Assembly: GCA_013297775.1 (NCBI GenBank)
Contig: JAAFIL010000043.1
Coordinates: forward strand, 1-32,262
Origin: Bacteroidota bacterium
Lineage (GTDB): Bacteria; Bacteroidota; Bacteroidia; B-17B0; Aurantibacillaceae
Direction of reading: 5' to 3'
DNA length: 32,262 nt
Shown: piece after piece, positions 16,186 through 24,238 of the stretch
How positions within the stretch are numbered: the stretch's first letter is position 1
Layout: each line of letters opens with the position of its first letter
Position numbers and translations under genes: made by a program
The notes under the pieces: model-generated
What the model saw: only the letters and a program-made list of their open reading frames with translations
What the model was told of the DNA's origin: nothing
Databases searched by the model: none

Positions 16186-17754
16186 GTGGTTTTGCTTATT
16201 TATGGGCTAGTGTATAAAAAACAAGCCCTTCGGAATGGCTATTTATTTTTAGTAAGTTTATTTTTTTATTATAGAGCTGGCGGTGTTTTTATTAGTTTAT
16301 TGTTGTTTACTATTGCCTCCGATTATACGTGGGCGTTGTTAATGCACCGCAGCCGTTCGGAGCGTAACCGAAAATTGTATTTGGTGTGTAGTGTGTTGCT
16401 TAATTTGTTTTTGTTGGGGTATTTTAAATACGCGCTGTTTATTACCAACAGTGTTAATAGTCTGTTGGGTACATCGTTTCAATACCTCAATCATTTCGCC
16501 ATTTTTTCGAATGCTGTATTTGAAACTGGATTTAGAGTAGAGCAATTGTTATTACCAATTGGCATTTCGTTTTTCACTTTTCAATCGTTGTCTTATACGG
16601 TTGATGTGTATCGCCGCCGTGTTGAACCTGAAAAGAATATTTTAAACTATGGATTTTTTGTTTGTTTCTTTCCGCATTTGGTGGCTGGCCCCATTGTAAA
16701 AGCACACGAGTTCTTATACCAATTGCGTTTGCCTTATCAGTTGAGTCGTGCCGAGTTTGGGATGGCTATTTTTTGGATAGTGAATGGTTACCTAAAAAAA
16801 ATAATGGCCGATTATTTAGCGGTTAATTTAATTGATCGCATGTTTGATAATCCCAATTATTTTTCGGGTTTAGAATTAAGTTTGGGTATTTTTGGATACT
16901 CGCTTCAAATTTATATGGATTTTAGTGGCTATACTGATATGGCTATAGGTATCGCTTTACTATTAGGTTTCCGATTAAAAACAAATTTTAATAGCCCTTA
17001 CAAAGCGCAAAGTACAAGTGAGTTTTGGAAACGTTGGCATATTTCTTTATCGAGTTGGCTGCAAGATTATTTATACATTCCGCTTGGGGGTAATAAAAAA
17101 GGGACTTTAGGTTCATACTTGTGTTTAAGTATTATTGCTATTTTTTTAGTATTGCTTAGTGGACAATTGATTTTTTTGGTGGTGCTAGGCGCAGTAGCAT
17201 TGGGCTTAATGGTATTGATGCAAAAGGTTAACTCTGTAAAAAAATACATACACACCAACGTTAATATTATGGTAACCATGTTGCTTGGTGGTTTGTGGCA
17301 TGGCAGCAGTTGGTTGTTTATTATCTGGGGCGGTTTAAATGGTTTGGGCATTGTATTGCATAAACTGTGGTTAAGCATTTCGCCATTTAAAAAAGAAAAC
17401 CCTTGGCCATTAAAAATTGTGTTTGTTTTGTTAACGCTTACGTTTATTAGTTTTACCCGTGTATTTTTTAGAAGCAATAGTTTAGAAACGGTTACTACAA
17501 TTTTTGATCGCTTGGTGCATCAGTTTAATGTTGATTTATTTTTTAAGGTAATAGTAGGTTACAAACAAGGCGTATTGGTATTGGTAATAGGTTACCTCAT
17601 CCATTGGATACCTGAACTTTATAAACAGCAATATCGCCAACGCTTTAGTCAAGCGCATCCAGCGGTAATGGCACTTATTGTTATTATTTTATTTACGGTA
17701 GCGTATCAGTTTAAAAGCGGCGTTTTACAACCGTTTATTTATTTTCAATTTTAG
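16186..17754 (+). CDS. MBOAT O-acyltransferase (AlgI/DltB-like)
   Basis: 522 residues from a GTG, with about 10-12 membrane helices. MBOAT marks are visible: PIGISFFTFQSLSYTVDVYRR, the FWKRWHISLSSWLQDYLYIPLGG block with its conserved His, and GLWHGSSWLFIIWGGLNG with the catalytic His. It should carry an acyl group across the inner membrane for the two upstream SGNH proteins to place on a surface glycan. The start is doubtful. The frame is open back to 16099 and encodes TGKPLTFTDLFFWIFFAVVLL, which matches the usual N-terminus of this family, yet contains no ATG, GTG or TTG before 16186. The true start may be a rare codon (ATA 16102 or ATT 16120), or a base has been lost. Confidence 0.88.
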   Translation: MVLLIYGLVYKKQALRNGYLFLVSLFFYYRAGGVFISLLLFTIASDYTWALLMHRSRSERNRKLYLVCSVLLNLFLLGYFKYALFITNSVNSLLGTSFQYLNHFAIFSNAVFETGFRVEQLLLPIGISFFTFQSLSYTVDVYRRRVEPEKNILNYGFFVCFFPHLVAGPIVKAHEFLYQLRLPYQLSRAEFGMAIFWIVNGYLKKIMADYLAVNLIDRMFDNPNYFSGLELSLGIFGYSLQIYMDFSGYTDMAIGIALLLGFRLKTNFNSPYKAQSTSEFWKRWHISLSSWLQDYLYIPLGGNKKGTLGSYLCLSIIAIFLVLLSGQLIFLVVLGAVALGLMVLMQKVNSVKKYIHTNVNIMVTMLLGGLWHGSSWLFIIWGGLNGLGIVLHKLWLSISPFKKENPWPLKIVFVLLTLTFISFTRVFFRSNSLETVTTIFDRLVHQFNVDLFFKVIVGYKQGVLVLVIGYLIHWIPELYKQQYRQRFSQAHPAVMALIVIILFTVAYQFKSGVLQPFIYFQF

Positions 17755-17824
17755 AAAAAATGACTGGAAATAAGCAATTTTATTTGAAATAAGATGATCT
17801 TCAAATTTGGTAGGAACTCTTACC

Positions 17825-18045
17825 GTGAGGGATAGAGGCGATAGCCCAAGGCAGGCGTTGGCGTGGTTTTGTGCGAGCGAGGAGGCGACTTTAGGAGCCA
17901 CCGCAGCCGCAACAAAAGCCGCCAAAGCCGCATTGGCTAAAGCCGATAGCCCGACCCCGATTTTAAATTTTAAGGATACTATTTTAATAACACAGACTGT
18001 TACTACCTGCGTATAACCTCTCGCAATGGATAAGGGGGCACGCCC
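17825..18045 (-). repeat. GC-rich dispersed repeat, copy 2
   Basis: Read on the minus strand, it begins TGGGCGTGCCCCCT (about 18045-18032), continues to GGGGTCGGGCTATCGGCTTT with TAGCC, has an alanine-codon-like GC-rich core, and ends GGGCTATCGCC then TATCCCTCACGG (about 17835-17824). These landmarks match copy 1 at 8489-8750 in order. The core sequences differ, so the ends and the GGGGTCGGGC block are the conserved part. The ORFs that cross it are low-complexity Ala-rich and not credible. The rest of the 17755-18185 gap shows nothing. Confidence 0.55.
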
Positions 18046-18185
18046 AAAAAATAATTAGTAAATAGTATTAGAAACAATTACATTAACGTGTTGAGTCGTT
18101 TTTTTATGAACTACTCAGAAATAAGTTATTACTTTTTTAAGGAAATATTTTTGTAAAATTTAGTGTAAATACCAATTATTATATT

Positions 18186-19244
18186 TTAATCTTTTACGCG
18201 GTTTAAGCCCATTGCTTTTAACATCCAATTGGGTAGCGGCTTTTCGGGTGCGCGTTTGCGTAAATCTAAATACCAACCCCATTTTTTGAGGATGGGTATT
18301 TTTTTGGTTTCTACAAATTCGATTAGGCTACCATCGGGGTCTTCAATGTAAGTAAAGTGTCCTGCGGCTTCGCCCATTTCAAAACCTGCGCCCCCATCTA
18401 CGGTAAACGGATGCCCAGCTTTTTCGCAAGCGGCTTGTAGGCTACTCATGTTTTTAATATCGAAGCAGAGGTGAATAAACCCTAAATCGCCCCAAAAGCG
18501 ATTTTCGAAAATAGAACGTGGTGTATAATTAATGGCTTCTATCAATTCGATATAACTGTTTCCGAACAAGCGCGCAAAAGGCCCTACGCGTGGTTTACTG
18601 TGCGTTAATAGGGTTCGCTTGCAACGCACGCTGCCACCGGGTAATCCACTTAAATCGTTAAAACTATCTTCTTGCTCATACACCACTTTATCGTATCCTA
18701 AAATGGTAGCGTAAAAAGTTTTTGAGCGTTCGGTATTTTTTACGCCTATCATCATTCCAATGGGGCCACCTGTGTTTAAATATCCCTTCCCAAACCACGT
18801 ATCGTCTTCAATAATTTCAAATAAATTGCCAAACGGATCGCTCATAAAAAAATGCAATATGCCAACTGGATTTTTTTGCACCGCCGAGAGTAGGTTAACG
18901 CCCTTTGCTTTTAAAAACTGATACGAGGCGTTTACATCGTTTGACTTTATCTTCGCACAAAATAAACCTATATCGCCCAAGTGCGGCTGAAATGCGCATG
19001 GTTGTGGCGTGCGCGAGGTGTATTGCCAAATCTCGAAGCCGCCTCCGCCTTTTAGGTTTACCGCTAAAATGGCGTGGCGTTGGTGCGCTTGCCCACCAGT
19101 GTAGGGCAACATTAAATTAGCTTCGGCAGCCTCTTCAAAAACAGGTACATCCATCCCAAAATGTTGGCGGTACCACTTAAATCCTTCGTGAACATTGGCT
19201 ACTCCAATACCTATTTGTTGAATTCCTGATATAATATAAGTCAT
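18186..19244 (-). CDS. Two-domain VOC protein, 4-hydroxyphenylpyruvate-dioxygenase-like
   Basis: 352 residues made of two vicinal-oxygen-chelate (glyoxalase/dioxygenase) units, about 5-150 and 160-315. Landmarks are QQIGIGVANVHEGFKWYRQH, the domain-closing SDPFGNLFEIIED, then GPIGMMIGVKNTERSKTFY, GFIHLCFDI and DPDGSLIEFVET. The last two supply a His and a Glu of a likely metal site in the second domain. Length is close to that of HPPD, but the HPPD C-terminal signature is not evident, so I call it only a VOC-family dioxygenase or lyase. Substrate unknown. It is divergent from kbl across only 48 nt, so the two promoters nearly touch and joint control is possible. Confidence 0.78.
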   Translation of the reverse strand: MTYIISGIQQIGIGVANVHEGFKWYRQHFGMDVPVFEEAAEANLMLPYTGGQAHQRHAILAVNLKGGGGFEIWQYTSRTPQPCAFQPHLGDIGLFCAKIKSNDVNASYQFLKAKGVNLLSAVQKNPVGILHFFMSDPFGNLFEIIEDDTWFGKGYLNTGGPIGMMIGVKNTERSKTFYATILGYDKVVYEQEDSFNDLSGLPGGSVRCKRTLLTHSKPRVGPFARLFGNSYIELIEAINYTPRSIFENRFWGDLGFIHLCFDIKNMSSLQAACEKAGHPFTVDGGAGFEMGEAAGHFTYIEDPDGSLIEFVETKKIPILKKWGWYLDLRKRAPEKPLPNWMLKAMGLNRVKD

Positions 19245-19292
19245 AAAAATGAAAATAGTTTAGTAATTTAAGAGCCTAAATTTAAGAAAATT

Positions 19293-20480
19293 ATGTTCGG
19301 TCAATTGCAATCTCAACTGCAAAATACGCTTTCGGATATTGAAGCCAATGGTTTGTTTAAAAAAGAACGTATTATAACAACACCCATGGATGCGGTGGTT
19401 AACGTTAATGGCAAAGAAGTGCTTATTTTTTGCGCCAATAATTACTTGGGTTTATCGTCGCACCCAAAGGTAATTGAAGGTGCCAAACAAGCCTTAGACA
19501 CACACGGTTTTGGGATGAGTAGCGTGCGTTTTATTTGTGGTACACAAGATATTCATAAAACTCTTGAACAAAAAATTGCACAGTTTTTAGGAACAGAAGA
19601 TACGATTTTATATGCGGCTGCATTTGATGCAAATGGCGGGGTATTTGAGCCTTTGTTTGATGAAAACGATGCTATTATTAGCGATGAGTTAAACCACGCT
19701 TCTATTATTGATGGCGTGCGTTTATGCAAGGCGCAACGCTACCGCTATAAAAATTGCGACATGGCTGATTTGGAGGAGCAATTGAAAAAAGCACAAGCCC
19801 AACGCCACCGCATTATTGTTACCGATGGGGTATTTAGCATGGATGGTTTTGTTGCTCCCTTAGATAAAATTTGTGATTTAGCTGATAAGTATGAGGCTTT
19901 AGTGATGGTGGATGAATGCCATGCCTCGGGGTTTATAGGCCAAACAGGACGCGGTACGATTGAAGCAAAAAATGTAATAGGACGAGTAGATATAATTACG
20001 GGCACTTTAGGTAAAGCCCTGGGCGGTGCTATGGGTGGGTTTACTAGCGGTCGTAAAGAAATCATTGAATTGTTACGCCAACGTTCGCGCCCGTATTTAT
20101 TTAGTAACTCTTTAGCACCTAGTATTGTGGGGGCTAGCATTGCAGTATTCGATTTGTTGAGCGAAACTACCAGTTTGCGCGATACTTTAGAATGGAACGT
20201 GAATTATTTTAAAGCAGGTATTAAAGCTGCTGGCTTCGATATTAAAGAAGGCGATAGTGCTATTGTGCCTGTTATGCTTTACGATGCAAAATTAGCACAA
20301 GCCTTTGCTGACGAGCTATTGAACGAAGGCATTTATGTGATTGGCTTTTTTTACCCAGTAGTGCCGAAAGATAAAGCACGCATTAGGGTGCAATTGAGTG
20401 CTGCACACACGCAAACGCATATAGACCAAGCCATTGCGGCTTTTATAAAAGTGGGGAAAAAATTAAAAGTAATTGCTTAA
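19293..20480 (+). CDS. kbl: Glycine C-acetyltransferase (2-amino-3-ketobutyrate CoA ligase)
   Basis: 395 residues, cytoplasmic PLP enzyme of the alpha-oxoamine synthase family. It cleaves 2-amino-3-ketobutyrate with CoA to glycine and acetyl-CoA, the second step of threonine breakdown. Signatures: FCANNYLGLSSHP (46-58), SVRFICGTQDIHKTLE (77-92), DELNHASIIDGVR, VDECHASGF (206-214, Asp207 to the PLP ring) and TGTLGKALGGAMGG with the Schiff-base Lys241. Length and motifs fit KBL better than BioF or serine palmitoyltransferase. The partner threonine dehydrogenase is not adjacent. The next gene starts 38 nt downstream on the same strand. Confidence 0.92.
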   Translation: MFGQLQSQLQNTLSDIEANGLFKKERIITTPMDAVVNVNGKEVLIFCANNYLGLSSHPKVIEGAKQALDTHGFGMSSVRFICGTQDIHKTLEQKIAQFLGTEDTILYAAAFDANGGVFEPLFDENDAIISDELNHASIIDGVRLCKAQRYRYKNCDMADLEEQLKKAQAQRHRIIVTDGVFSMDGFVAPLDKICDLADKYEALVMVDECHASGFIGQTGRGTIEAKNVIGRVDIITGTLGKALGGAMGGFTSGRKEIIELLRQRSRPYLFSNSLAPSIVGASIAVFDLLSETTSLRDTLEWNVNYFKAGIKAAGFDIKEGDSAIVPVMLYDAKLAQAFADELLNEGIYVIGFFYPVVPKDKARIRVQLSAAHTQTHIDQAIAAFIKVGKKLKVIA

Positions 20481-20518
20481 CCTGATACTAATTTAAAATT
20501 ACCAACGTTATTTGATTT

Positions 20519-22096
20519 GTGTTTGGTGCCGAACGACATAAACTAATTTTTTACGTGGGTGTAGCATTACTCGGTTTAGGTATGATGCTTGGTACGGTGC
20601 CTACTAGCATTCCACAATTTATTTTATTGGGTAATTGGTTAATTGAGGGACGTTTTAAATCGAAATGGCAAGCCTTGCGAACAAATCCTTTAGTGTGGGT
20701 TTTGGGTTCTGTGTTTTTAATTCATGTGTTGGGTTTATTATATACTTCTGATTTAAAAGCGGGATGGGGCGATGTGCGAACTAAAATTCCGTTGTTACTG
20801 TTACCTCTTCTTTTTTTTTCATCGCCACCCATTACCCGTTCGGTTTTAAAATGGATTTTACTGGCTTTTATTATTGGATGTGTTATAAATGTAAGTTGGT
20901 GTTTAATTTATTATTACACTAAACTCGGCGATCAGCCCATTCGGCAGGCATCGCGTTACATGAGCCATATACGTTTAAGTCTTTTATTAACTATGGCTTT
21001 GGTTTCTATTGTATGGTGTTTTCGGGAGTGGAAACAGCGTATGTATAAATGGAGTTTAGTGTTAGCGAGTTTACTTATTTTATTTGCCATTTTTAAATTA
21101 GCGTTAATGACCGCCATTGTGCTGTTATTGCTATTACTGATGGGTTTGTGTATTTATACAATTATTAAATGGCCTTTACGTTTTAAATGGATCAGTTTTA
21201 CTCTACTTTGTATGGCTTTTCTTGGGGTTAGTAGGTACGTGTGGAAAAGCTATCAGGTATTTAATTACGTGAGTGATAGTCCAAAAAATAAACCCTTACG
21301 AACCACGCCATCGGGTCGGCTATATGAATTACCAGGCGAGTTTCCGCAATTAGAAAATGGTTTTTACGTGTATCGAAATATAGAAAGTAAAGAGGTGCAA
21401 TACGAATGGAATAGACGTTTCCCTCAGGATAGTTTTAATTTTACATTTCCACACCATAAGCACATTATTGGGCAAACGCTTATTCGTTACATGAGTAGCA
21501 AGGGCCTCACCAAAGATTCGTTAAGTGTGGCTGGTTTAACCGAAGAAGACCACCAATTGGTTGTAAAGGGGGTTAGCAATTATGCCTATCCCTCTTGGAA
21601 TCCTTTAAAAAAACGTTTAAACGAATTATTTTTTGAATGGCAAGAGTTTCAATCGGAGCGAGATGTTTCGGGACATTCGTTAAGCATGCGTTTGTATTAT
21701 TGGAAAACAGCGGTTTACATTATTCAGCACCATTTATTTTTTGGCGTAGGCACTGGCGACAGTCAAAAAAAATTTAATAAAACATACGCAAAGCTAAAAA
21801 TACCCTTGCAAAAAATTTGGTGGTTGCGGTCGCACAATCAATTTTTAGCCATAACTGTGGCTTTAGGGATGTTTGGTTTGTGTGTGTTCTTAGTTTCGTT
21901 AATTTATCCGTTCGTTTATTTAAAGTCTTATCTATCTAAATTATATGTCTTATTTTTTTTAATTGCCTTGTTTTCGTTTTTGTTGGAAGATACGTTAGAG
22001 TCTCAAACGGGACTTACGTTTTTCGCTTTTTTTAATACTTTATTTTTGAGTGTAGCCTTTTTTAAAAAGAGCGAGAAACAAGGTAATGTCAGCTAA
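20519..22096 (+). CDS. O-antigen ligase/polymerase family membrane protein
   Basis: 525 residues from GTG 20519; a stop codon in frame just before leaves no other start. About ten hydrophobic helices surround a large extracytoplasmic region (about 235-390). The end of that loop contains HLFFGVGTGDSQKKF and LRSHNQFLAITVALGMFG, typical of the Wzy_C/WaaL ligase fold, whose catalytic His lies in the outer loop. It should link or polymerise undecaprenyl-linked glycan at the outer face of the inner membrane. It overlaps the hydrolase gene downstream by 11 nt. The exact acceptor (lipid A, protein glycan or exopolysaccharide) is unknown. Confidence 0.8.
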   Translation: MFGAERHKLIFYVGVALLGLGMMLGTVPTSIPQFILLGNWLIEGRFKSKWQALRTNPLVWVLGSVFLIHVLGLLYTSDLKAGWGDVRTKIPLLLLPLLFFSSPPITRSVLKWILLAFIIGCVINVSWCLIYYYTKLGDQPIRQASRYMSHIRLSLLLTMALVSIVWCFREWKQRMYKWSLVLASLLILFAIFKLALMTAIVLLLLLLMGLCIYTIIKWPLRFKWISFTLLCMAFLGVSRYVWKSYQVFNYVSDSPKNKPLRTTPSGRLYELPGEFPQLENGFYVYRNIESKEVQYEWNRRFPQDSFNFTFPHHKHIIGQTLIRYMSSKGLTKDSLSVAGLTEEDHQLVVKGVSNYAYPSWNPLKKRLNELFFEWQEFQSERDVSGHSLSMRLYYWKTAVYIIQHHLFFGVGTGDSQKKFNKTYAKLKIPLQKIWWLRSHNQFLAITVALGMFGLCVFLVSLIYPFVYLKSYLSKLYVLFFLIALFSFLLEDTLESQTGLTFFAFFNTLFLSVAFFKKSEKQGNVS

Positions 22097-22745
22097 AAAA
22101 ATAATTTACGCTATTCCTGGTTTAGGCTGCACGGCTCATTTATTTTCACATATAAAAGTGGAAGGGTATGAAATTAAAGTTTTGGATTGGCCAGTTGTAA
22201 ACACAAGCTATTCGATGAAGGATTATGCGAAAACTTTTTTAGCACAACTCGATTTAGATGAACCTATCCATTTAATGGGCGTTTCGTTGGGCGGTATGTT
22301 GTGTGTAGAATTAAGTGAATTAATTTTAACTCAAAAAGTGGTGCTTATTTCTTCGTGCCAACACCGTAATGAATTGCCTTGGGTTATTCGTTTGTTGAAG
22401 TATTTGCCATTTTATAAATTATTGTCCCACTCTGTACTGTTACATCTGGGTTTGCTATTTAGAGAACGATTGGGCTTTTCAAAAACAGATGTGCCTATTT
22501 TAAAAGCCATGTTTAAATCTATGCCCATTGGTTATTTTCGTAAAACAATCGGATTTATTATTAATTGGGAGAGAATCGCTTTGCAAACCAACGTTACTCG
22601 CATTCATGGATTAAACGACAAAATATTATGGGTGAACTGCCTCACAAATGTTACCTTTGAAATTCCGAAAGGAGGACACGCCATCGTTTATACAGATTTT
22701 GAAAAGGTGAACGGTTGTTTAGAAAAAATTTTTAATGAAAGATAG
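22086..22745 (+). CDS. Alpha/beta hydrolase
   Basis: 219 residues, no signal peptide. The fold is marked by an oxyanion segment YAIPGLGCTAHLF (8-20), nucleophile elbow GVSLGG (Ser67), acid Asp178 in HGLNDKIL and His198 in PKGGHAIVY. All triad members are present, so it should be an active esterase, thioesterase or similar. The cap is short. It overlaps both neighbours by 11 nt (O-antigen ligase upstream, cysQ downstream), which suggests translational coupling. Substrate cannot be inferred from sequence. Confidence 0.8.
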   Translation: MSAKKIIYAIPGLGCTAHLFSHIKVEGYEIKVLDWPVVNTSYSMKDYAKTFLAQLDLDEPIHLMGVSLGGMLCVELSELILTQKVVLISSCQHRNELPWVIRLLKYLPFYKLLSHSVLLHLGLLFRERLGFSKTDVPILKAMFKSMPIGYFRKTIGFIINWERIALQTNVTRIHGLNDKILWVNCLTNVTFEIPKGGHAIVYTDFEKVNGCLEKIFNER

Positions 22746-23556
22746 ATACCTAGATTATTTACAAATGGCTATTGTTGCGGTGCTAGAAGCGGCAAAGGAG
22801 GTAATGGCTATTTATGAAACAAATTTTGAAGTAGAGTTAAAGGCCGATCAATCGCCAGTTACTTTAGCCGATAAACGAGCCAGTGCCTGCATTGAACGCC
22901 TCTTGCAGCCAAGTGCTATAAAAGTGGTTTGCGAAGAAGGCGAAGGACACGACTTCTCGAAGCGAGAGTTGCACGACACTATATGGCTAGTTGACCCTGT
23001 AGATGGCACTAAAGAATTTATAAAACGTAACGGTGAATTTAGTATAAACATTGCTTTAATTGAAGCAGGAGTGCCTGTTATTGGTGTTATCTATGCCCCT
23101 GCAACAAACGATTTATACTTTGCTATAAACCAATTAGGTGCTTGGAAAATGAAACCAGAAGTACTTGCCAAACAATTTATAATTTCGGAGAATACTTTTG
23201 ACAACGTTGCTTATCCTCTCCCATTACAAAGTTTACCCACTACCTACACTATTGTTGCATCGCGCTCTTATTTTAGCCGGCAACTTAGCGTGCGACTTCA
23301 ACAATTGGAAGCAGAATATAAAACCGTTAACACCATTCAAAAAGGTAGTAGTTTAAAATTTTGTTTATTGGCCGAAGGTAAGGCGCACGAGTATGCGCGG
23401 TATGGGCAAACAATGGAGTGGGATACCGCAGCAGGGCATTGCATTTTAAAAGAAAGTGGTGGAGAGGTTTATCATTTACAAACCAAAGGCACTCTAAATT
23501 ATAACAAACTCCATTTACTAAATCCAGAGTTTATTGCCCTTGCGAAAAAAAATTAG
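22735..23556 (+). CDS. cysQ: 3'(2'),5'-bisphosphate nucleotidase CysQ
   Basis: 273 residues, inositol-monophosphatase superfamily, Mg-dependent. Motifs: CEEGE (66-70, metal-binding Glu), WLVDPVDGT (84-92) and MEWDTAAGHCIL near residue 225. TKEFIKRNGEFSINIALIE after the DPVDGT motif is typical of CysQ rather than SuhB. It hydrolyses 3'-phosphoadenosine 5'-phosphate (PAP) to AMP, relieving inhibition of sulfotransferases and sulfate assimilation. It is the last gene of the overlapping set with the hydrolase and O-antigen ligase. Its stop codon overlaps that of the convergent response regulator by 4 nt. Confidence 0.9.
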   Translation: MKDRYLDYLQMAIVAVLEAAKEVMAIYETNFEVELKADQSPVTLADKRASACIERLLQPSAIKVVCEEGEGHDFSKRELHDTIWLVDPVDGTKEFIKRNGEFSINIALIEAGVPVIGVIYAPATNDLYFAINQLGAWKMKPEVLAKQFIISENTFDNVAYPLPLQSLPTTYTIVASRSYFSRQLSVRLQQLEAEYKTVNTIQKGSSLKFCLLAEGKAHEYARYGQTMEWDTAAGHCILKESGGEVYHLQTKGTLNYNKLHLLNPEFIALAKKN

Positions 23557-24227
23557 AGCAATACATAATTTTGTGTTAACGGTAATGTTCGGTTTAAAAT
23601 AAATACTTCAGTTTTAGAATACTTTGTTACTTGTTTTTTATTTACCATATACGATTTGTGGATGCGTATAAAATTAGTACTTAACTTTTGCTCCATATTT
23701 TTAAAGCTGTCTAAAATCATATAATTTTTTTCGCTTGTGTAAATTTTTAAATATTGTTTCATCCCTTCAATAAAATAGATCTCATCTTCAAAAATTTTAA
23801 TGGTTTTGTAATCGTGTTTTACTTCAATAAAAATACGTTCTTGTGCATCGGCTTCTAATTGTTCTAACTTAAATTGTTGCAAGGCTTTTTGTGTGGCTTC
23901 GTTAAATCGCTTTTCTGAAAAAGGTTTAAGCAAGTAATCTATTACCGATAAATTATAGGCTTCCAATGCAAATTGTGGATGCGAAGTGCTTAGTATAACT
24001 TTTAATGGCTGTGTTTGTTGTCTCAAAAACTCTACACCGGTTTGCCCAGCCATTTGAATATCTAAAAAGAAAAGTGTGTTCGGATTAATTACGGCGTGAG
24101 GAATATGACCCGTGTTGTGTGCAAAACCGCTTAATACCAATTCTGTATGCCTTTCAATAAAATAACTCAGCAATTCTACTGCGGGTTCTTCGTCATCTAC
24201 AATAAAACAGGGTACTTTTACTAGCAT
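23553..24227 (-). CDS. LytTR-family response regulator
   Basis: 224 residues: receiver domain (about 5-120) with acidic pocket DDEE (12-15), phospho-acceptor Asp in LFFLDIQMAGQTG near 55 and the switch Lys in YLLKPF near 105. This is followed by a LytTR DNA-binding domain (about 130-224; YFIEGMKQYLKIYTS, NFIRIHKSYMVNKKQV). The partner kinase lies immediately upstream on the same strand, 11 nt away. LytTR regulators bind short direct repeats in promoters; no target can be named. It is slightly short at the C-terminus for this family but ends cleanly at a convergent overlap with cysQ. Confidence 0.9.
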   Translation of the reverse strand: MLVKVPCFIVDDEEPAVELLSYFIERHTELVLSGFAHNTGHIPHAVINPNTLFFLDIQMAGQTGVEFLRQQTQPLKVILSTSHPQFALEAYNLSVIDYLLKPFSEKRFNEATQKALQQFKLEQLEADAQERIFIEVKHDYKTIKIFEDEIYFIEGMKQYLKIYTSEKNYMILDSFKNMEQKLSTNFIRIHKSYMVNKKQVTKYSKTEVFILNRTLPLTQNYVLL

Positions 24228-24238
24228 AATTTATCCAT

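Noticed and set aside
17725-18016. Ala-rich ORFs on both strands
   Set aside because: They are artefacts of the GC-rich repeat core; no start signal or domain.
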